Below, piece after piece: positions 7,579 through 16,535 of a stretch of DNA of 62,902 bases. Under the pieces are notes generated by a model that was given only the letters and a program-made list of their open reading frames with translations, was not told where the DNA came from and made no database searches. Origin of the DNA: an uncultured Clostridia bacterium (GTDB lineage: Bacteria > Bacillota > Clostridia > Saccharofermentanales > DTU023); assembly GCA_937922005.1 (NCBI GenBank), contig CAKZWV010000059.1:1-62902 (forward strand), in the 5' to 3' direction. The stretch's first letter is position 1. Each line of letters opens with the position of its first letter. Both the position numbers and the translations under genes were made by a program.

Positions 7579-8844
7579 CTATTGCCAATAATCCAGTTTC
7601 TTAGGGTCTAGGCCAATGTTGCTAGCACGGAAAACGGGATTTTTTCCGTCTTTCCTTTGCTTTTGATAGTCGGTCAAGCACTTGCAAGCAGCCCCACCCA
7701 GGATGACAAGCACGGGAAGGTTAATGAAAGCCATAACCCCCATGAAGAGGTCCGAAACATTCCACACAAATTCCTGTTTTTGGATAGCCCCCAAGAAAAT
7801 CAAAAGAGAGCAAAAGAGCTTATAGCTGATCTCAAAGCCCCGGCTAGGAACCTTCCCGGCTAAATAGGCCAAGTTGCTTTCCACATAATAGAGGTTGCCA
7901 ATGAGGGTGGTATAGCCAAAGAGCATGAGGGCGATCGAAATAAAATAGTAGCCCCAAGGCCCCATCAGGGTCGATAAGGCCTCCTGGATATAGGGGGCTC
8001 CGTCCAGAGCTTTGGTGGGTTCGACACCCGAAGAAAGGCCCATAAAGGCCGTGGCTGAACAGATAATGATCGTGTCGAGGAAGACCGAGAACATCTGCAC
8101 CAGACCTTGCTTGACCGGGTGGGAGACATCCGCAGCGGCCGCCGCATTGGGGGCCGAACCGATCCCGGCTTCGTTAGAATAGAGGCCCCGCTTGATCCCC
8201 ATGACCATGCTCGATCCGGCCAAACCACCGAAAATAGCTTTGAAATTAAATGCGTCCTGGAATATTTGTGCAAAAATATGGGGAAGACGGCCTATATTGA
8301 GGACGATCATAATGAGGGAAATCACGACGTAGAGGATCCCCATAAAAGGAACAATTTTTTCCGTAGCCTGGATGATTCGCTTGCCCCCACCGAGGATGAC
8401 ATAACCCGTTAATACAGCAAATATTCCACCGATGACGACGGGTGTCCATGTTTTATGGTACCAGCTGTAGTTGGCGAAGGAGCTTTGCATGTTGTAGGAG
8501 CAGAGCATGTTGAAGCCAACGGCGTAGCAGAGAATGAGGGAGACGGAGAAGAGCATAGCCAGGCCCTTGTTTTTCAAAGCAGCTTCGATGTAGTAGGCCG
8601 GTCCTCCATAGCTGTGGCCGTTTGGGCTCCGACGCTTATAGATTTGGGCTAGTGTCGATTCGATGAAGGCTGAGGCACCGCCAATGATGGCGACGACCCA
8701 CATCCAAAAAACGGCCCCGTAGCCTCCTAGGCAGAGGGCACTGGACACGCCGACAATGTTGCCAGTCCCGACCCGGGAAGCGGTGGAAACCATAAGGGCT
8801 TGGAAGGAGGAAACTCCGCCTGCCTTGTCTGGCTTTTCCCGCAA
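7579..8844 (-). CDS. Sodium:alanine/glycine symporter (AGCS), 5'-truncated
   Basis: The 421-residue product is an AGCS-family symporter, which imports small amino acids with sodium. It has the family core GALMVSTASRVGTGNIVGV-type segment, the GGPAYYIEAAL motif and SNEAGIGSAPNAAA. The ORF begins at a poor TTG. Homologous protein sequence continues in frame upstream to about 8904 (YFTWKTKGIQIRGFAETLRVL) and then stops abruptly, with an in-frame TAG at 8929-8931. The first transmembrane helix and any start codon are missing, and none is found in other frames. The gene is therefore probably a 5'-deleted pseudogene, unless a non-standard start is used. Confidence 0.8.
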   Translation of the reverse strand: MREKPDKAGGVSSFQALMVSTASRVGTGNIVGVSSALCLGGYGAVFWMWVVAIIGGASAFIESTLAQIYKRRSPNGHSYGGPAYYIEAALKNKGLAMLFSVSLILCYAVGFNMLCSYNMQSSFANYSWYHKTWTPVVIGGIFAVLTGYVILGGGKRIIQATEKIVPFMGILYVVISLIMIVLNIGRLPHIFAQIFQDAFNFKAIFGGLAGSSMVMGIKRGLYSNEAGIGSAPNAAAAADVSHPVKQGLVQMFSVFLDTIIICSATAFMGLSSGVEPTKALDGAPYIQEALSTLMGPWGYYFISIALMLFGYTTLIGNLYYVESNLAYLAGKVPSRGFEISYKLFCSLLIFLGAIQKQEFVWNVSDLFMGVMAFINLPVLVILGGAACKCLTDYQKQRKDGKNPVFRASNIGLDPKKLDYWQ

Positions 8845-8930
8845 AACCCTTAGGGTCTCGGCAAATCCTCGGATCTGGATTCCCTTGGTTTTCCAAGTGA
8901 AATAACTAGGGCGTGTGTTTCTTGCTTTCT

Positions 8931-9025
8931 ATTTTTTAGGGAAAACCGTATCCTAAAAAGGCCTTTCAGCTTGGTGGATTTTAGGAAAAGCCATATCTTA
9001 ATAAGGCCTGCCACCCTGGAGGGTT
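8931..9025. repeat. Imperfect 46-bp direct repeat with internal stems
   Basis: Two copies share TTTTAGG(G)AAAA(C/G)CC(G/A)TATC(C/T)TAA(A/T)AAGGCCT and similar flanks. The first copy forms an 8-bp TTTTTAGG/CCTAAAAA stem. The pair lies exactly where the 5' end of the AGCS gene should be and upstream of the plus-strand membrane protein. I do not recognise it as a known riboswitch. Confidence 0.5.
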
Positions 9026-9070
9026 TCGTGCCTTAGCCGTCCGCCTTACCCTGTTTTTTGGAGGTCCCCT

Positions 9071-9589
9071 ATGGACAAAATAAAGAACCTGATCAATCAC
9101 GTAATTGAGGTCATTGAAGGAATTATCTGTATTGTTGTTATTCTTGGAATTGGGGTCGCTTTTTTAGGTTTAGTGCCCTATTTCCAACAGACCATGAATA
9201 TGGCGACCAGCAGCGACTTTTATGAGGCTTTCCGTAATTTCTTGGGCTATGCCCTCATGCTGATCGTAGGAATCGAGTTTATCTATATGATAGTAGATAA
9301 TTCCATTGAATCTCTCTTAGATCTGCTCCTATTTTTGATCGCTAGGAAGATGCTTATTTATTCTCACACGACCATCGATCTCCTCTATGGGGCCCTGGCC
9401 ATCGCTGTGATTTTCCTCATTCGTCGCTTTCTTGTGGCCCCACCCCAGGGCGGAGCCGATACCTTTCGACCGCACTTTACACGCTTTCATCCGGTTCCGT
9501 CAGGGACTGTGCAACCAGAGCCTGCCCCGTCCCAGAAGAAGCCAGCTCCATCCCAGAAAAATCCTGGTCCGACTGAGAAAGAAGCTTAG
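9071..9589 (+). CDS. PsiE-like small membrane protein
   Basis: This 172-residue protein has four predicted transmembrane segments (about residues 14-34, 55-80, 82-95 and 105-122) and a Pro/Gln/Lys-rich cytoplasmic tail from about 125. The segment NFLGYALMLIVGIEF, followed by LLLFLIARKMLIYSHTTIDLL, resembles a conserved clostridial protein usually labelled a transporter or PsiE-like protein. The tail contains short APSQKKP-type repeats. GGAGG precedes the ATG. No function can be stated from the sequence. Confidence 0.7.
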   Translation: MDKIKNLINHVIEVIEGIICIVVILGIGVAFLGLVPYFQQTMNMATSSDFYEAFRNFLGYALMLIVGIEFIYMIVDNSIESLLDLLLFLIARKMLIYSHTTIDLLYGALAIAVIFLIRRFLVAPPQGGADTFRPHFTRFHPVPSGTVQPEPAPSQKKPAPSQKNPGPTEKEA

Positions 9590-9750
9590 GAGTATCGTAG
9601 AATATTATTCAAAGAGTACTGCCAGAACTTGATGTCTACTCATTGGTGATGTTGAATGGAGTATTTGCGAATCGGACAGGTTTTTTTTATGATAAGGGTT
9701 GATGCCTCAGGGCCCATCTGGACCTGTAGGCTTAGAAAGAGGTGGTACAA
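9590..9750 (+). other. Intergenic leader of the thi operon, no riboswitch recognised
   Basis: This 161-base gap ends in the thiS ribosome binding site (AGAAAGAGG, 9734-9742). A T-run follows GGACAGG near 9680 but has no convincing stem. The conserved TPP riboswitch segments were looked for and not found. Confidence 0.5.
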
Positions 9751-9945
9751 ATGGTGATCGTAAATGGCAAGGAACGGACCCTAGAGGGGCTGACCCTTGC
9801 TGAACTTTTGGCCAAAGATGCCTACCAGGTTGACCGAGTCGTGGTCGAACTGAATGGACAAATTATCCCGCCCGGTGCCTACTCCTCGACCCAGGTCAGT
9901 GCAGGCGACCAGGTCGAGATTGTCAGCTTTGTCGGAGGAGGCTAA
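9751..9945 (+). CDS. thiS: Sulfur carrier protein ThiS
   Basis: This 64-residue ubiquitin-like protein carries sulfur as a C-terminal thiocarboxylate for thiazole formation. It has the VNGKE start, the LTLAELL helix and the essential C-terminal Gly-Gly (ends SFVGGG). The ATG at 9751 has an upstream purine-rich site; a GTG at 9742 is a weaker alternative. It heads the thiS-F-G-H-E operon, and its end almost touches thiF. Confidence 0.92.
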   Translation: MVIVNGKERTLEGLTLAELLAKDAYQVDRVVVELNGQIIPPGAYSSTQVSAGDQVEIVSFVGGG

Positions 9946-9946
9946 G

Positions 9947-10594
9947 GTGGATAAGCCTATGGATCCCTTTTTAGGGGCCCTAGAAACCCGCTTTGGTTCA
10001 GCCTATGTTAAGGCGGTCCAGGGGACCTCGGTGGCCATCTGCGGCCTGGGCGGCTTGGGGTCGCATGTGGCTCTGGCCCTCGTGCGGTCTGGCCTGGGAA
10101 CCCTATATCTCTATGATGATGACCAAGTGGACTGCGCCAATTTGAACCGCCAGCAGTATTTCTACGACCAGATTGGGGAGGATAAGACCCAGGCCCTAGC
10201 AGCCAATCTTTTGAGAATTTATCCCCAGCAGAGGCTGATAAGTAAGAAGGTTCACTTGACCCCAGCCAATGCCGGACCCTATTTAGCTCCGGCCACTGTG
10301 GTTGTCGAGGCCTTTGACCGGCCTGAAGAAAAGGCCTGGCTCGCCAATGAGGTTCTCCTCCATTATCCGGATAAAATCCTCGTCACCACCTCTGGCATTG
10401 CTGGCTTTGGTCCTCTGGATAGCCTACAAACAAGAAAAATGTCTACCCACTGGTATCTGGTGGGCGACCGAATCAGCAGCGTCGATTTTTCGGGGAAGGA
10501 TTTCAACCGCCAACTGCCAGCTACCAAGGCCATGGCCGCCGGTGCTGCTGTGGCCCATGTGATTGTGTCTTCTCTCCTGGGAGAAGATCTTTAA
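9947..10594 (+). CDS. thiF: ThiS adenylyltransferase ThiF
   Basis: This is an E1-like enzyme that adenylates the ThiS C-terminus before sulfur transfer. The 215-residue protein has the nucleotide-binding CGLGGLGSHVALAL motif at about residues 30-43, followed by YDDDQVDCANLNRQQYF, whose Asp/Arg residues bind ATP. It is the short clostridial form without a C-terminal extension. The GTG at 9947 is chosen because GGAGG lies 8 bases upstream. The frame is open to 9854, but that start would overlap thiS and has no binding site. Confidence 0.9.
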   Translation: MDKPMDPFLGALETRFGSAYVKAVQGTSVAICGLGGLGSHVALALVRSGLGTLYLYDDDQVDCANLNRQQYFYDQIGEDKTQALAANLLRIYPQQRLISKKVHLTPANAGPYLAPATVVVEAFDRPEEKAWLANEVLLHYPDKILVTTSGIAGFGPLDSLQTRKMSTHWYLVGDRISSVDFSGKDFNRQLPATKAMAAGAAVAHVIVSSLLGEDL

Positions 10595-10647
10595 GCTTTT
10601 GCATTTTACAATATTAGCTTTAAAAAATTTATAGAAAGTGTGATTCC

Positions 10648-11502
10648 ATGACAAGACAACAAGGACAAGACAGCTCGCAACATGCGAACCGCCCAAGGGG
10701 GGTGGTGTCCCCCGTGGTGCCAGGGGAAGACCCCCTCCTATTAGGCCCTCATCGCTTTACTTCTCGCTTTATTTTGGGCTCCGGCAAGTATAACCTGGAG
10801 CTCATCCAGGCAGCCATTGAAGAGGCTAAGGCCGAGGTCATCACCCTGGCTCTTAGGAGGGCTAATACGGGAGCGCAAGAGAATATCTTAGACTACATCC
10901 CTCCCGAGGTGACCCTCTTACCGAATACCTCCGGGGCTCGGACAGCCAAGGAGGCTGTTCGCATTGCCCACCTGGCCCGGGAATTAGGCACCGGGGACAT
11001 GATCAAAATCGAAGTGATTCGGGACACAAAATACCTCCTTCCAGACAACTATGAGACCATCGAGGCCACGAGAATCTTGGCAGCAGAGGGCTTTGTGGTC
11101 CTTCCCTATATCTACCCCGATCTGACGGTGGCAGAGCGTTTGGCTGAGGCTGGGGCCGCTGCTGTCATGCCCTTGGGGGCCCCCATTGGGTCCAATAAGG
11201 GCTTGGTGACCAAGGACCTGATCCAAATCCTCATCGACGAGATTGATTTACCGGTCATTGTCGATGCTGGCATTGGGCGACCTTCTCAGGCAGCTGAGGC
11301 CATGGAGATGGGAGCAGCAGCTGTCATGGCCAATACGGCCATCGCCACGGCAGGCAATATTCCTCTCATGGCTGCAGCCATGGGCGAGGCTATCCGGGCA
11401 GGCCGGAAGGCCTTCTTGGCCCAACCAGGCCGGGTCCTGGCCCGGGGCGGGTCGGCTTCTGACCCCCTGACTGGTTTCCTCCATGACCAACAGGAGGCAT
11501 GA
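10648..11502 (+). CDS. thiG: Thiazole synthase ThiG
   Basis: This TIM-barrel enzyme joins deoxyxylulose phosphate, dehydroglycine and ThiS sulfur to form the thiamine thiazole. The 284-residue protein has FILGSGKY, the schiff-base lysine in GDMIKIEVI, VMPLGAPIGSNKG and the phosphate-binding VDAGIGRPSQAAEAMEMGA. Residues 1 to about 30 are an extra disordered N-terminal extension compared with the usual length of about 255. The stop overlaps the thiH start by four bases. Confidence 0.93.
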   Translation: MTRQQGQDSSQHANRPRGVVSPVVPGEDPLLLGPHRFTSRFILGSGKYNLELIQAAIEEAKAEVITLALRRANTGAQENILDYIPPEVTLLPNTSGARTAKEAVRIAHLARELGTGDMIKIEVIRDTKYLLPDNYETIEATRILAAEGFVVLPYIYPDLTVAERLAEAGAAAVMPLGAPIGSNKGLVTKDLIQILIDEIDLPVIVDAGIGRPSQAAEAMEMGAAAVMANTAIATAGNIPLMAAAMGEAIRAGRKAFLAQPGRVLARGGSASDPLTGFLHDQQEA

Positions 11503-12758
11503 TGATGGATTCACGATTTGGGGTGCCGGACGAGGGCCTGTCAGAGGCCATGCGCCGGAAGAAAAAACAACTAGAAGAAGACCCTAGCAGCCGCTGGGAT
11601 GCGAGGGAGTATTTGCCCAAAATGCAACATATTTCTTCGGATATTTTAGATAAGGTTATGGGCGAGCTCCAGACCTACCAGGCGGAGACCTATGGGCCAG
11701 AAGACGTGGTACGGGCCTTGGAGCAAGAGACCTGCGGGATCGAGGAGGTCAAGGCCCTCCTGTCCCCTGCCGCTAAGGCCTTCGTCCCCCAGATGGCGGA
11801 GAAGGCGGCCAAACTGACGGCCCAGTATTTTGGCAAGAATGTGTCTCTTTTTACCCCCCTTTATATTTCTAACTATTGCGATAATTATTGCGTGTATTGT
11901 GGGTTTAACTGCTACAACCAGATCCGTCGCCTCAAGCTGAGCCCTGAGGAAATCGAGCGAGAGATGAAGTTCATCGCCGACACGGGGATGGAAGAGGTCC
12001 TGATCCTGACTGGGGAGAGCCGGACCTATAGCGGGTTGACCTATATTGGGGAGGCCCTGAAGCTTGCCAAGAAATACTTCAAGAATATTGGCCTGGAGGT
12101 CTATCCCGTCAATGTCGATGAGTACGAGTATTTGCACGAGTGCGGGGCCGATTACGTGACGGTTTTCCAGGAAACTTACGATTTTGACCGCTACCAGGAT
12201 TTACACCTCCTCGGGGCCAAGCGGATCTGGCAATATCGCTTTGAGACCCAGGAACGGGCCTTGATGGCCGGGATGCGGGGGGTGGGCCTCTCAGCCCTCC
12301 TCGGCCTTGCAGATTACCACAAGGATGCCCTGGCGACGGCCCTCCATGCCTATTTCCTCCAGCGCAAATACAAGGCGGCGGAGATTTCCCTGTCCTGTCC
12401 CCGCCTCCGCCCCATTCTCCACAATGAGACCATTGGTCCTCACGATGTGGATGAGACGGCGCTGACTCAAATCCTGTGCGCCTATCGGATTTTCCTTCCC
12501 TATGCGGGGATCACCGTGTCGACCCGGGAGCGCCCCGCTTTCCGGGATGGGATCCTGCGGATTGCGGCCACCAAGGTCTCGGCTGGCGTTTCCACAGGGA
12601 TAGGCGACCATGCCGACAAGTATGAGGGGAAAAAGGCTACCGAAGAGGGCGACGAACAATTTGAGATCTCCGATCAGCGGTCTCTGGCACAAATGGTCCA
12701 GGCCATCAAAGGCCTGGGCCTCCAACCGGTCCTGAACGCTTATGTAGATGTGGGCTGA
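11499..12758 (+). CDS. thiH: 2-iminoacetate synthase ThiH
   Basis: This is a radical SAM enzyme that cleaves tyrosine to dehydroglycine, the glycine-derived part of the thiazole in anaerobes. The 419-residue protein carries the CxxxCxxC cluster motif as CDNYCVYCGF near residues 126-135 and ends in the family domain with GIGDHADKYEG. Choice of ThiH rather than the oxygen-dependent ThiO agrees with an anaerobic host. It overlaps both thiG and thiE. Confidence 0.94.
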   Translation: MMMDSRFGVPDEGLSEAMRRKKKQLEEDPSSRWDAREYLPKMQHISSDILDKVMGELQTYQAETYGPEDVVRALEQETCGIEEVKALLSPAAKAFVPQMAEKAAKLTAQYFGKNVSLFTPLYISNYCDNYCVYCGFNCYNQIRRLKLSPEEIEREMKFIADTGMEEVLILTGESRTYSGLTYIGEALKLAKKYFKNIGLEVYPVNVDEYEYLHECGADYVTVFQETYDFDRYQDLHLLGAKRIWQYRFETQERALMAGMRGVGLSALLGLADYHKDALATALHAYFLQRKYKAAEISLSCPRLRPILHNETIGPHDVDETALTQILCAYRIFLPYAGITVSTRERPAFRDGILRIAATKVSAGVSTGIGDHADKYEGKKATEEGDEQFEISDQRSLAQMVQAIKGLGLQPVLNAYVDVG

Positions 12759-13392
12759 TAAGGAAACCCCGGGTTCAGACCGGCCGATCCTTGCCATTAC
12801 TGATCCGGCAGGCCCCTTCCCTCAGGGGAGGGACTTTTTGGATCAAGTAGAGGCCGTGGCGAAGGCCCAGCCTAGGGCCCTAATTTTACGGGCCAAAGAC
12901 CGGTCGGAAGAGGCCTATGGGGACCTAGCCCGGGCTGTCATAGCTCGGGGGATTGCCCAGGAAACGACCCTATTTTTACATGGGTCTTGGCGGGTCGCCC
13001 AGGCCCTGGCCTGGCCAGCCCTCCACTTGCCCCTGCCGGTCTTACGCACCTTGCCTGAGGGGGCTAGGGCTTCGTTTCAGCTCCTAGGGGCCTCGGTCCA
13101 TTCGCCCGAGGAGGCCCAGGAGGCAGAAGCCCTCGGAGCTAGCTATTTATTGGCAGGTCATGTCTTTGAGACAAGCTGTAAACCTGGAAGGCCCCCTCGA
13201 GGCCTGGCCTTCCTCGCTGCCGTCCTCCAGGCGACTTCCCTGCCCGTCTATGCCCTGGGAGGGATCACGCCCCAGCTGGCCCCTGAAGTTTGGGCCTTGG
13301 CTCCGGCTGGTTTAGCTGTTCGCAGTGCCCTCATGATGGCCCCCGATCCCAAAACAGTCCTTGCTGCCTTGGTGGGAGAAGCAATTTCGTAG
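12748..13392 (+). CDS. ThiE/TenI-family protein, likely thiazole tautomerase
   Basis: This 214-residue TIM-barrel protein belongs to the thiamine phosphate synthase/TenI family. GASYLLAGHVFETSCKPGRPPRGL near residues 130-153 resembles TenI (GHIFETDCK) more than the PTxTK phosphate loop of true ThiE. The ThiE catalytic NDR/ADG(V)HLGQ region is replaced by HGSWRVAQALAWPALHLP. It may therefore be a thiazole tautomerase rather than the coupling enzyme. It is the last gene of the thi operon and overlaps thiH by 11 bases. No thiC, thiD or thiM is in the window. Confidence 0.8.
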   Translation: MWADKETPGSDRPILAITDPAGPFPQGRDFLDQVEAVAKAQPRALILRAKDRSEEAYGDLARAVIARGIAQETTLFLHGSWRVAQALAWPALHLPLPVLRTLPEGARASFQLLGASVHSPEEAQEAEALGASYLLAGHVFETSCKPGRPPRGLAFLAAVLQATSLPVYALGGITPQLAPEVWALAPAGLAVRSALMMAPDPKTVLAALVGEAIS

Positions 13393-13464
13393 CATACATC
13401 ACAGGAAAGAGCGCAGCATAGGTCTCGGCAGCTACCACAGCTATAGATCACAAGGAGAAAAACC

Positions 13465-15198
13465 ATGATTGTAGGAATGGATATGGGTGGTACCAACATT
13501 GATGGTGCCCTGATCGACCAGGGGAAGATCCTAAACCAAGTCAAACAGGCCGTCGATCGGACCGACCTTTTTGGGACGATCTGGTCATGTCTGATGGCTC
13601 TCTTAGAGGGAACAGATCCCCAGGCTATCGAGAGGATCCACCTTAGCACAACCATTTCAACCAATGCCATTGTCGAGGACCAGACCGCTAAGGTGGGCCT
13701 GGTCCTCCAAACAGGCCCTGGCCTCGTTTGGCCCTATGACTCCCTAACCCCTGAGGTCCACTACCTCCCTGGGGCCACCGACCACCGAGGCAAGGTCACC
13801 GATCCCCTCCCTAAGGCGGCTTTGGAGACCCTCGCCAAGGACCTGCCCCATGAAAAGCCCGAGGCCCTGGCCATCTGCTGCAAATTCTCCACCCGCAATC
13901 CCGAGACAGAAAATCGGATTCAGGAGTATTTGCAAGGAAAGATCCCTTTTATAAGTCTGGGGCACAGGATGTCTGGTAAGCTCAATTTTCCCCGCCGGGT
14001 CCAGACGGCTTACCTCAATGCGGCCGTCAGTCCGACCTTTGCGAATTTTGCAAAGGCTTTTCAAGAGGCTTTAGCGGCCAAGGGGATCCAGGCCCCGGTG
14101 GCGATTTTGAAGGCGGATGGGGGGACTTTGGCCCTGGACCAGGCTGTAGAAAAGCCGGTAGAGAGTATTCTTTCGGGCCCTGCCGCTTCTTTTATGGGCA
14201 GTGAGGCCCTCTTTGGGCCCACCGACCAGGATCTCATCCTCCTCGATGTAGGCGGGACCACCACGGATATCTTCTTTTTGGTAGACGGGGTACCCGTTTT
14301 TGAGCCCAAGGGGATTGAAATTGCCGGGCATAAAACCCTGGTCCGGGCGATCTTCAGCCGGTCGATTGGTCTGGGAGGCGATAGTTATGTTCGGGCTGAG
14401 GAGGGAGTTCTGAAGATCGGACCCCGCCGTCTGGGGCCCGCCATTGTTTTTGGGGGCGATCAGCTGACCCCAACCGACGCCCTGGCCTATTTGGGAAAAC
14501 TTGGCGATCATTGGGCCAGTGCCTCACCAGGCTCCCAAGAAGCGGGAGGAGCAGGGCAAAAGGAAACTTTGCGGGAGTATTTGCCGAAGATCGAGGAGAA
14601 GCTAGTCGAATTGAATAAGGCCTTGGCTTTGGATCAGACTCCCCAAGCCCTGGCTGAACAAATACTCCACACCTTTTCCAAGCTCCTCCGGGACACCCTG
14701 GATGGGCTGATCGAGGAGCTAAGTTCTCATCCGGTTTACACCATCCGTGAGCTTTTGACGGACCGGACCCTCATTCCCGTTGGGATCCGCCTCTTGGGGG
14801 GACCGGCCCAGGCCCTGAAGCCTTATTTGGAGGAGGCTTTGGGCCTGCCGGTGGAGGTGCCGGAGCGCTTTGAAGTGGCCAATGCCGTGGGGGCGGCTCT
14901 GGCTCGGCCTACGGCAGAAATTCATCTTTTGGCGGATACCCAGCAAGGCTGGTGTCTCATTCCAGAATTGGATTTTCGGCAGAAGATTGGTAAGTCTTTT
15001 AACCTGGACCAGGCCAAGGACCTGGCCCTCACGAAGGTCCGTGACCTGGGCGAAGCCATGGGCCTGGGGGCTGAGGAGCTTGAGGCGGAGCTGACCGAGG
15101 CCGAGTCTTTCAATATGATTGAGGATTACGGTCCTATTTTCCGCAATATTCGGGTTCAGGCGCAAATTCGTCCGGGCCTAAGGAAAGGAGGCCAATGA
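13465..15198 (+). CDS. Hydantoinase/oxoprolinase-family ATPase
   Basis: This 577-residue protein belongs to the hydantoinase/N-methylhydantoinase A family, with an actin-like ATPase fold. The phosphate loop GMDMGGTNIDGALID is at residues 4-18, STTISTNAIVED follows, and LLDVGGTTTDIFFL lies near residue 262. It lacks the partner hydantoinase B subunit. Homologues in anaerobes commonly sit beside a histone-deacetylase-like gene, as here, where the two overlap by four bases. The substrate is unknown. AAGGAG precedes the ATG. Confidence 0.85.
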   Translation: MIVGMDMGGTNIDGALIDQGKILNQVKQAVDRTDLFGTIWSCLMALLEGTDPQAIERIHLSTTISTNAIVEDQTAKVGLVLQTGPGLVWPYDSLTPEVHYLPGATDHRGKVTDPLPKAALETLAKDLPHEKPEALAICCKFSTRNPETENRIQEYLQGKIPFISLGHRMSGKLNFPRRVQTAYLNAAVSPTFANFAKAFQEALAAKGIQAPVAILKADGGTLALDQAVEKPVESILSGPAASFMGSEALFGPTDQDLILLDVGGTTTDIFFLVDGVPVFEPKGIEIAGHKTLVRAIFSRSIGLGGDSYVRAEEGVLKIGPRRLGPAIVFGGDQLTPTDALAYLGKLGDHWASASPGSQEAGGAGQKETLREYLPKIEEKLVELNKALALDQTPQALAEQILHTFSKLLRDTLDGLIEELSSHPVYTIRELLTDRTLIPVGIRLLGGPAQALKPYLEEALGLPVEVPERFEVANAVGAALARPTAEIHLLADTQQGWCLIPELDFRQKIGKSFNLDQAKDLALTKVRDLGEAMGLGAEELEAELTEAESFNMIEDYGPIFRNIRVQAQIRPGLRKGGQ

Positions 15199-16535
15199 TG
15201 CCAATGAAGCCAATGAGGCCCATGATGCAAGCAAAGCATTCGCTCGGTCTGATCTTTTTTCCGGCTTTTGATTGGGCGATTTCGCCGACTCACCCAGAAA
15301 GGGAGGAGCGCCTCTTATATACCCAAGATCAAATTTTTGAGGAGGGTCTGGCGGACGTGGAGGGGATCCACGTCTTGAATCCGGATCTAGCAAGCTACCA
15401 GGATGTCTACCGGGTGCATTTTCCCTATCCTTCGGCGGAAGCCCGGGTCACCCCCTCGCATCTGATTTCTGCCGGAGGCTTTATCCGGGCCCTGGAGGCT
15501 GTAGAGGAGGACCAGGTGGACAAGGCCTTTGCTATCGTCCGCCCACCTGGCCACCATGCCCATCGGGTGGTCTATGGAGACCGGGGTTTTTGTATTATTA
15601 ACGTAGAGGCCGTAGGCCTGGAGCACCTCCGGGTGAAAAAACCGGACCTCCGGGTGGCCATCGTCGATACGGATTGCCACCATGGGGATGGAACCCAGGA
15701 TATCTACTGGAATGATCCCAATACCCTCTATATCTCTTTCCACCAGGATGGGCGGACCCTCTACCCCGGAACGGGCTTCATTGACGAGGCCGGAGGGCCC
15801 GGAGCCTTTGGCCTCAATGTCAATATCCCCCTGCCCCCCAATACCGGGGATGAGGGTTTCCTTTATGTCCTTGACCGAGTGGTCCTGCCAATCTTAGAAG
15901 AGTATAAGCCTGACCTGATCATCAATTCAGCGGGTCAAGATAATCACTATAGTGACCCTTTGACCAATATGAATTTTTCCGCCCAGGGCTACGCCGAGCT
16001 CAACCACCGGCTCAACCCGGACGTAGCCATCCTTGAGGGGGGCTATTCAATCCAATCGGCCCTGCCCTACGTCAACACGGGGATCGTGGCCGCCATGGCG
16101 GGCCTAGATTACAGCCAGATCAAGGAGCCGGACTACGATTTGGGCAGGTGGAAGCAGTCGCGGTCGATCACAGCGCAAATCGAAAAGATCTGCGATGAGG
16201 TTCTGGACCAGTGGCAGCATCGGGAGAGCCTGGCAGCCAAGCGCTTTGCCGGTCTTTCTTGGGTCCAAAGGAAAAAGCAGATCTATTACGATACAGATGA
16301 CATCCTCGAGCAGCAAAGCAACTTTTACCGGGTTTGCCCCTCCTGTCCCGGCCTGACCTACCTGGAGTCGGTGAGTACCACAGGGGGCCGGATCTTTGCC
16401 GTCCAAATTCCCCTCCACGCCTGTCCTTCTTGCCAGGAGGAGGGGCTGGCCCTCTTTGAAGAGGCCGTTGATAAAAAGACCTATAAGCGCTCCTATCTCC
16501 AAGACCGGGTCCACGAGACCTATCTTCAAAAGTAA
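15195..16535 (+). CDS. Histone-deacetylase-family amidohydrolase with C-terminal zinc ribbon
   Basis: This protein has the arginase/deacetylase fold used by zinc-dependent acetylpolyamine and acetyl-lysine amidohydrolases. It has the tandem histidines in RPPGHHAH, the zinc ligands in DTDCHHGDGTQ and SAGQDNHYSDPL, and the tyrosine loop EGGYSIQSAL. After about residue 330 there is a C-terminal region with two CxxC pairs (CPSCPGL and CPSCQEEG), probably a zinc ribbon. The first dozen residues are a Met/Pro repeat (MPMKPMRPMM), so translation may begin later. It is coupled to the preceding hydantoinase gene; its substrate cannot be assigned. Confidence 0.87.
   Translation: MMPMKPMRPMMQAKHSLGLIFFPAFDWAISPTHPEREERLLYTQDQIFEEGLADVEGIHVLNPDLASYQDVYRVHFPYPSAEARVTPSHLISAGGFIRALEAVEEDQVDKAFAIVRPPGHHAHRVVYGDRGFCIINVEAVGLEHLRVKKPDLRVAIVDTDCHHGDGTQDIYWNDPNTLYISFHQDGRTLYPGTGFIDEAGGPGAFGLNVNIPLPPNTGDEGFLYVLDRVVLPILEEYKPDLIINSAGQDNHYSDPLTNMNFSAQGYAELNHRLNPDVAILEGGYSIQSALPYVNTGIVAAMAGLDYSQIKEPDYDLGRWKQSRSITAQIEKICDEVLDQWQHRESLAAKRFAGLSWVQRKKQIYYDTDDILEQQSNFYRVCPSCPGLTYLESVSTTGGRIFAVQIPLHACPSCQEEGLALFEEAVDKKTYKRSYLQDRVHETYLQK

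Noticed and set aside
8636..8896. 86-codon minus-strand ORF near the AGCS start
   Set aside because: It is an out-of-frame shadow of the AGCS gene; the family sequence continues in the other frame.
8931..9025. Glycine riboswitch for the AGCS gene
   Set aside because: The two-copy arrangement is suggestive, but the conserved glycine aptamer core sequences are absent.
9590..9750. TPP riboswitch before thiS
   Set aside because: The conserved CTGAGA and ACCTGATCTGG-like segments are not present.
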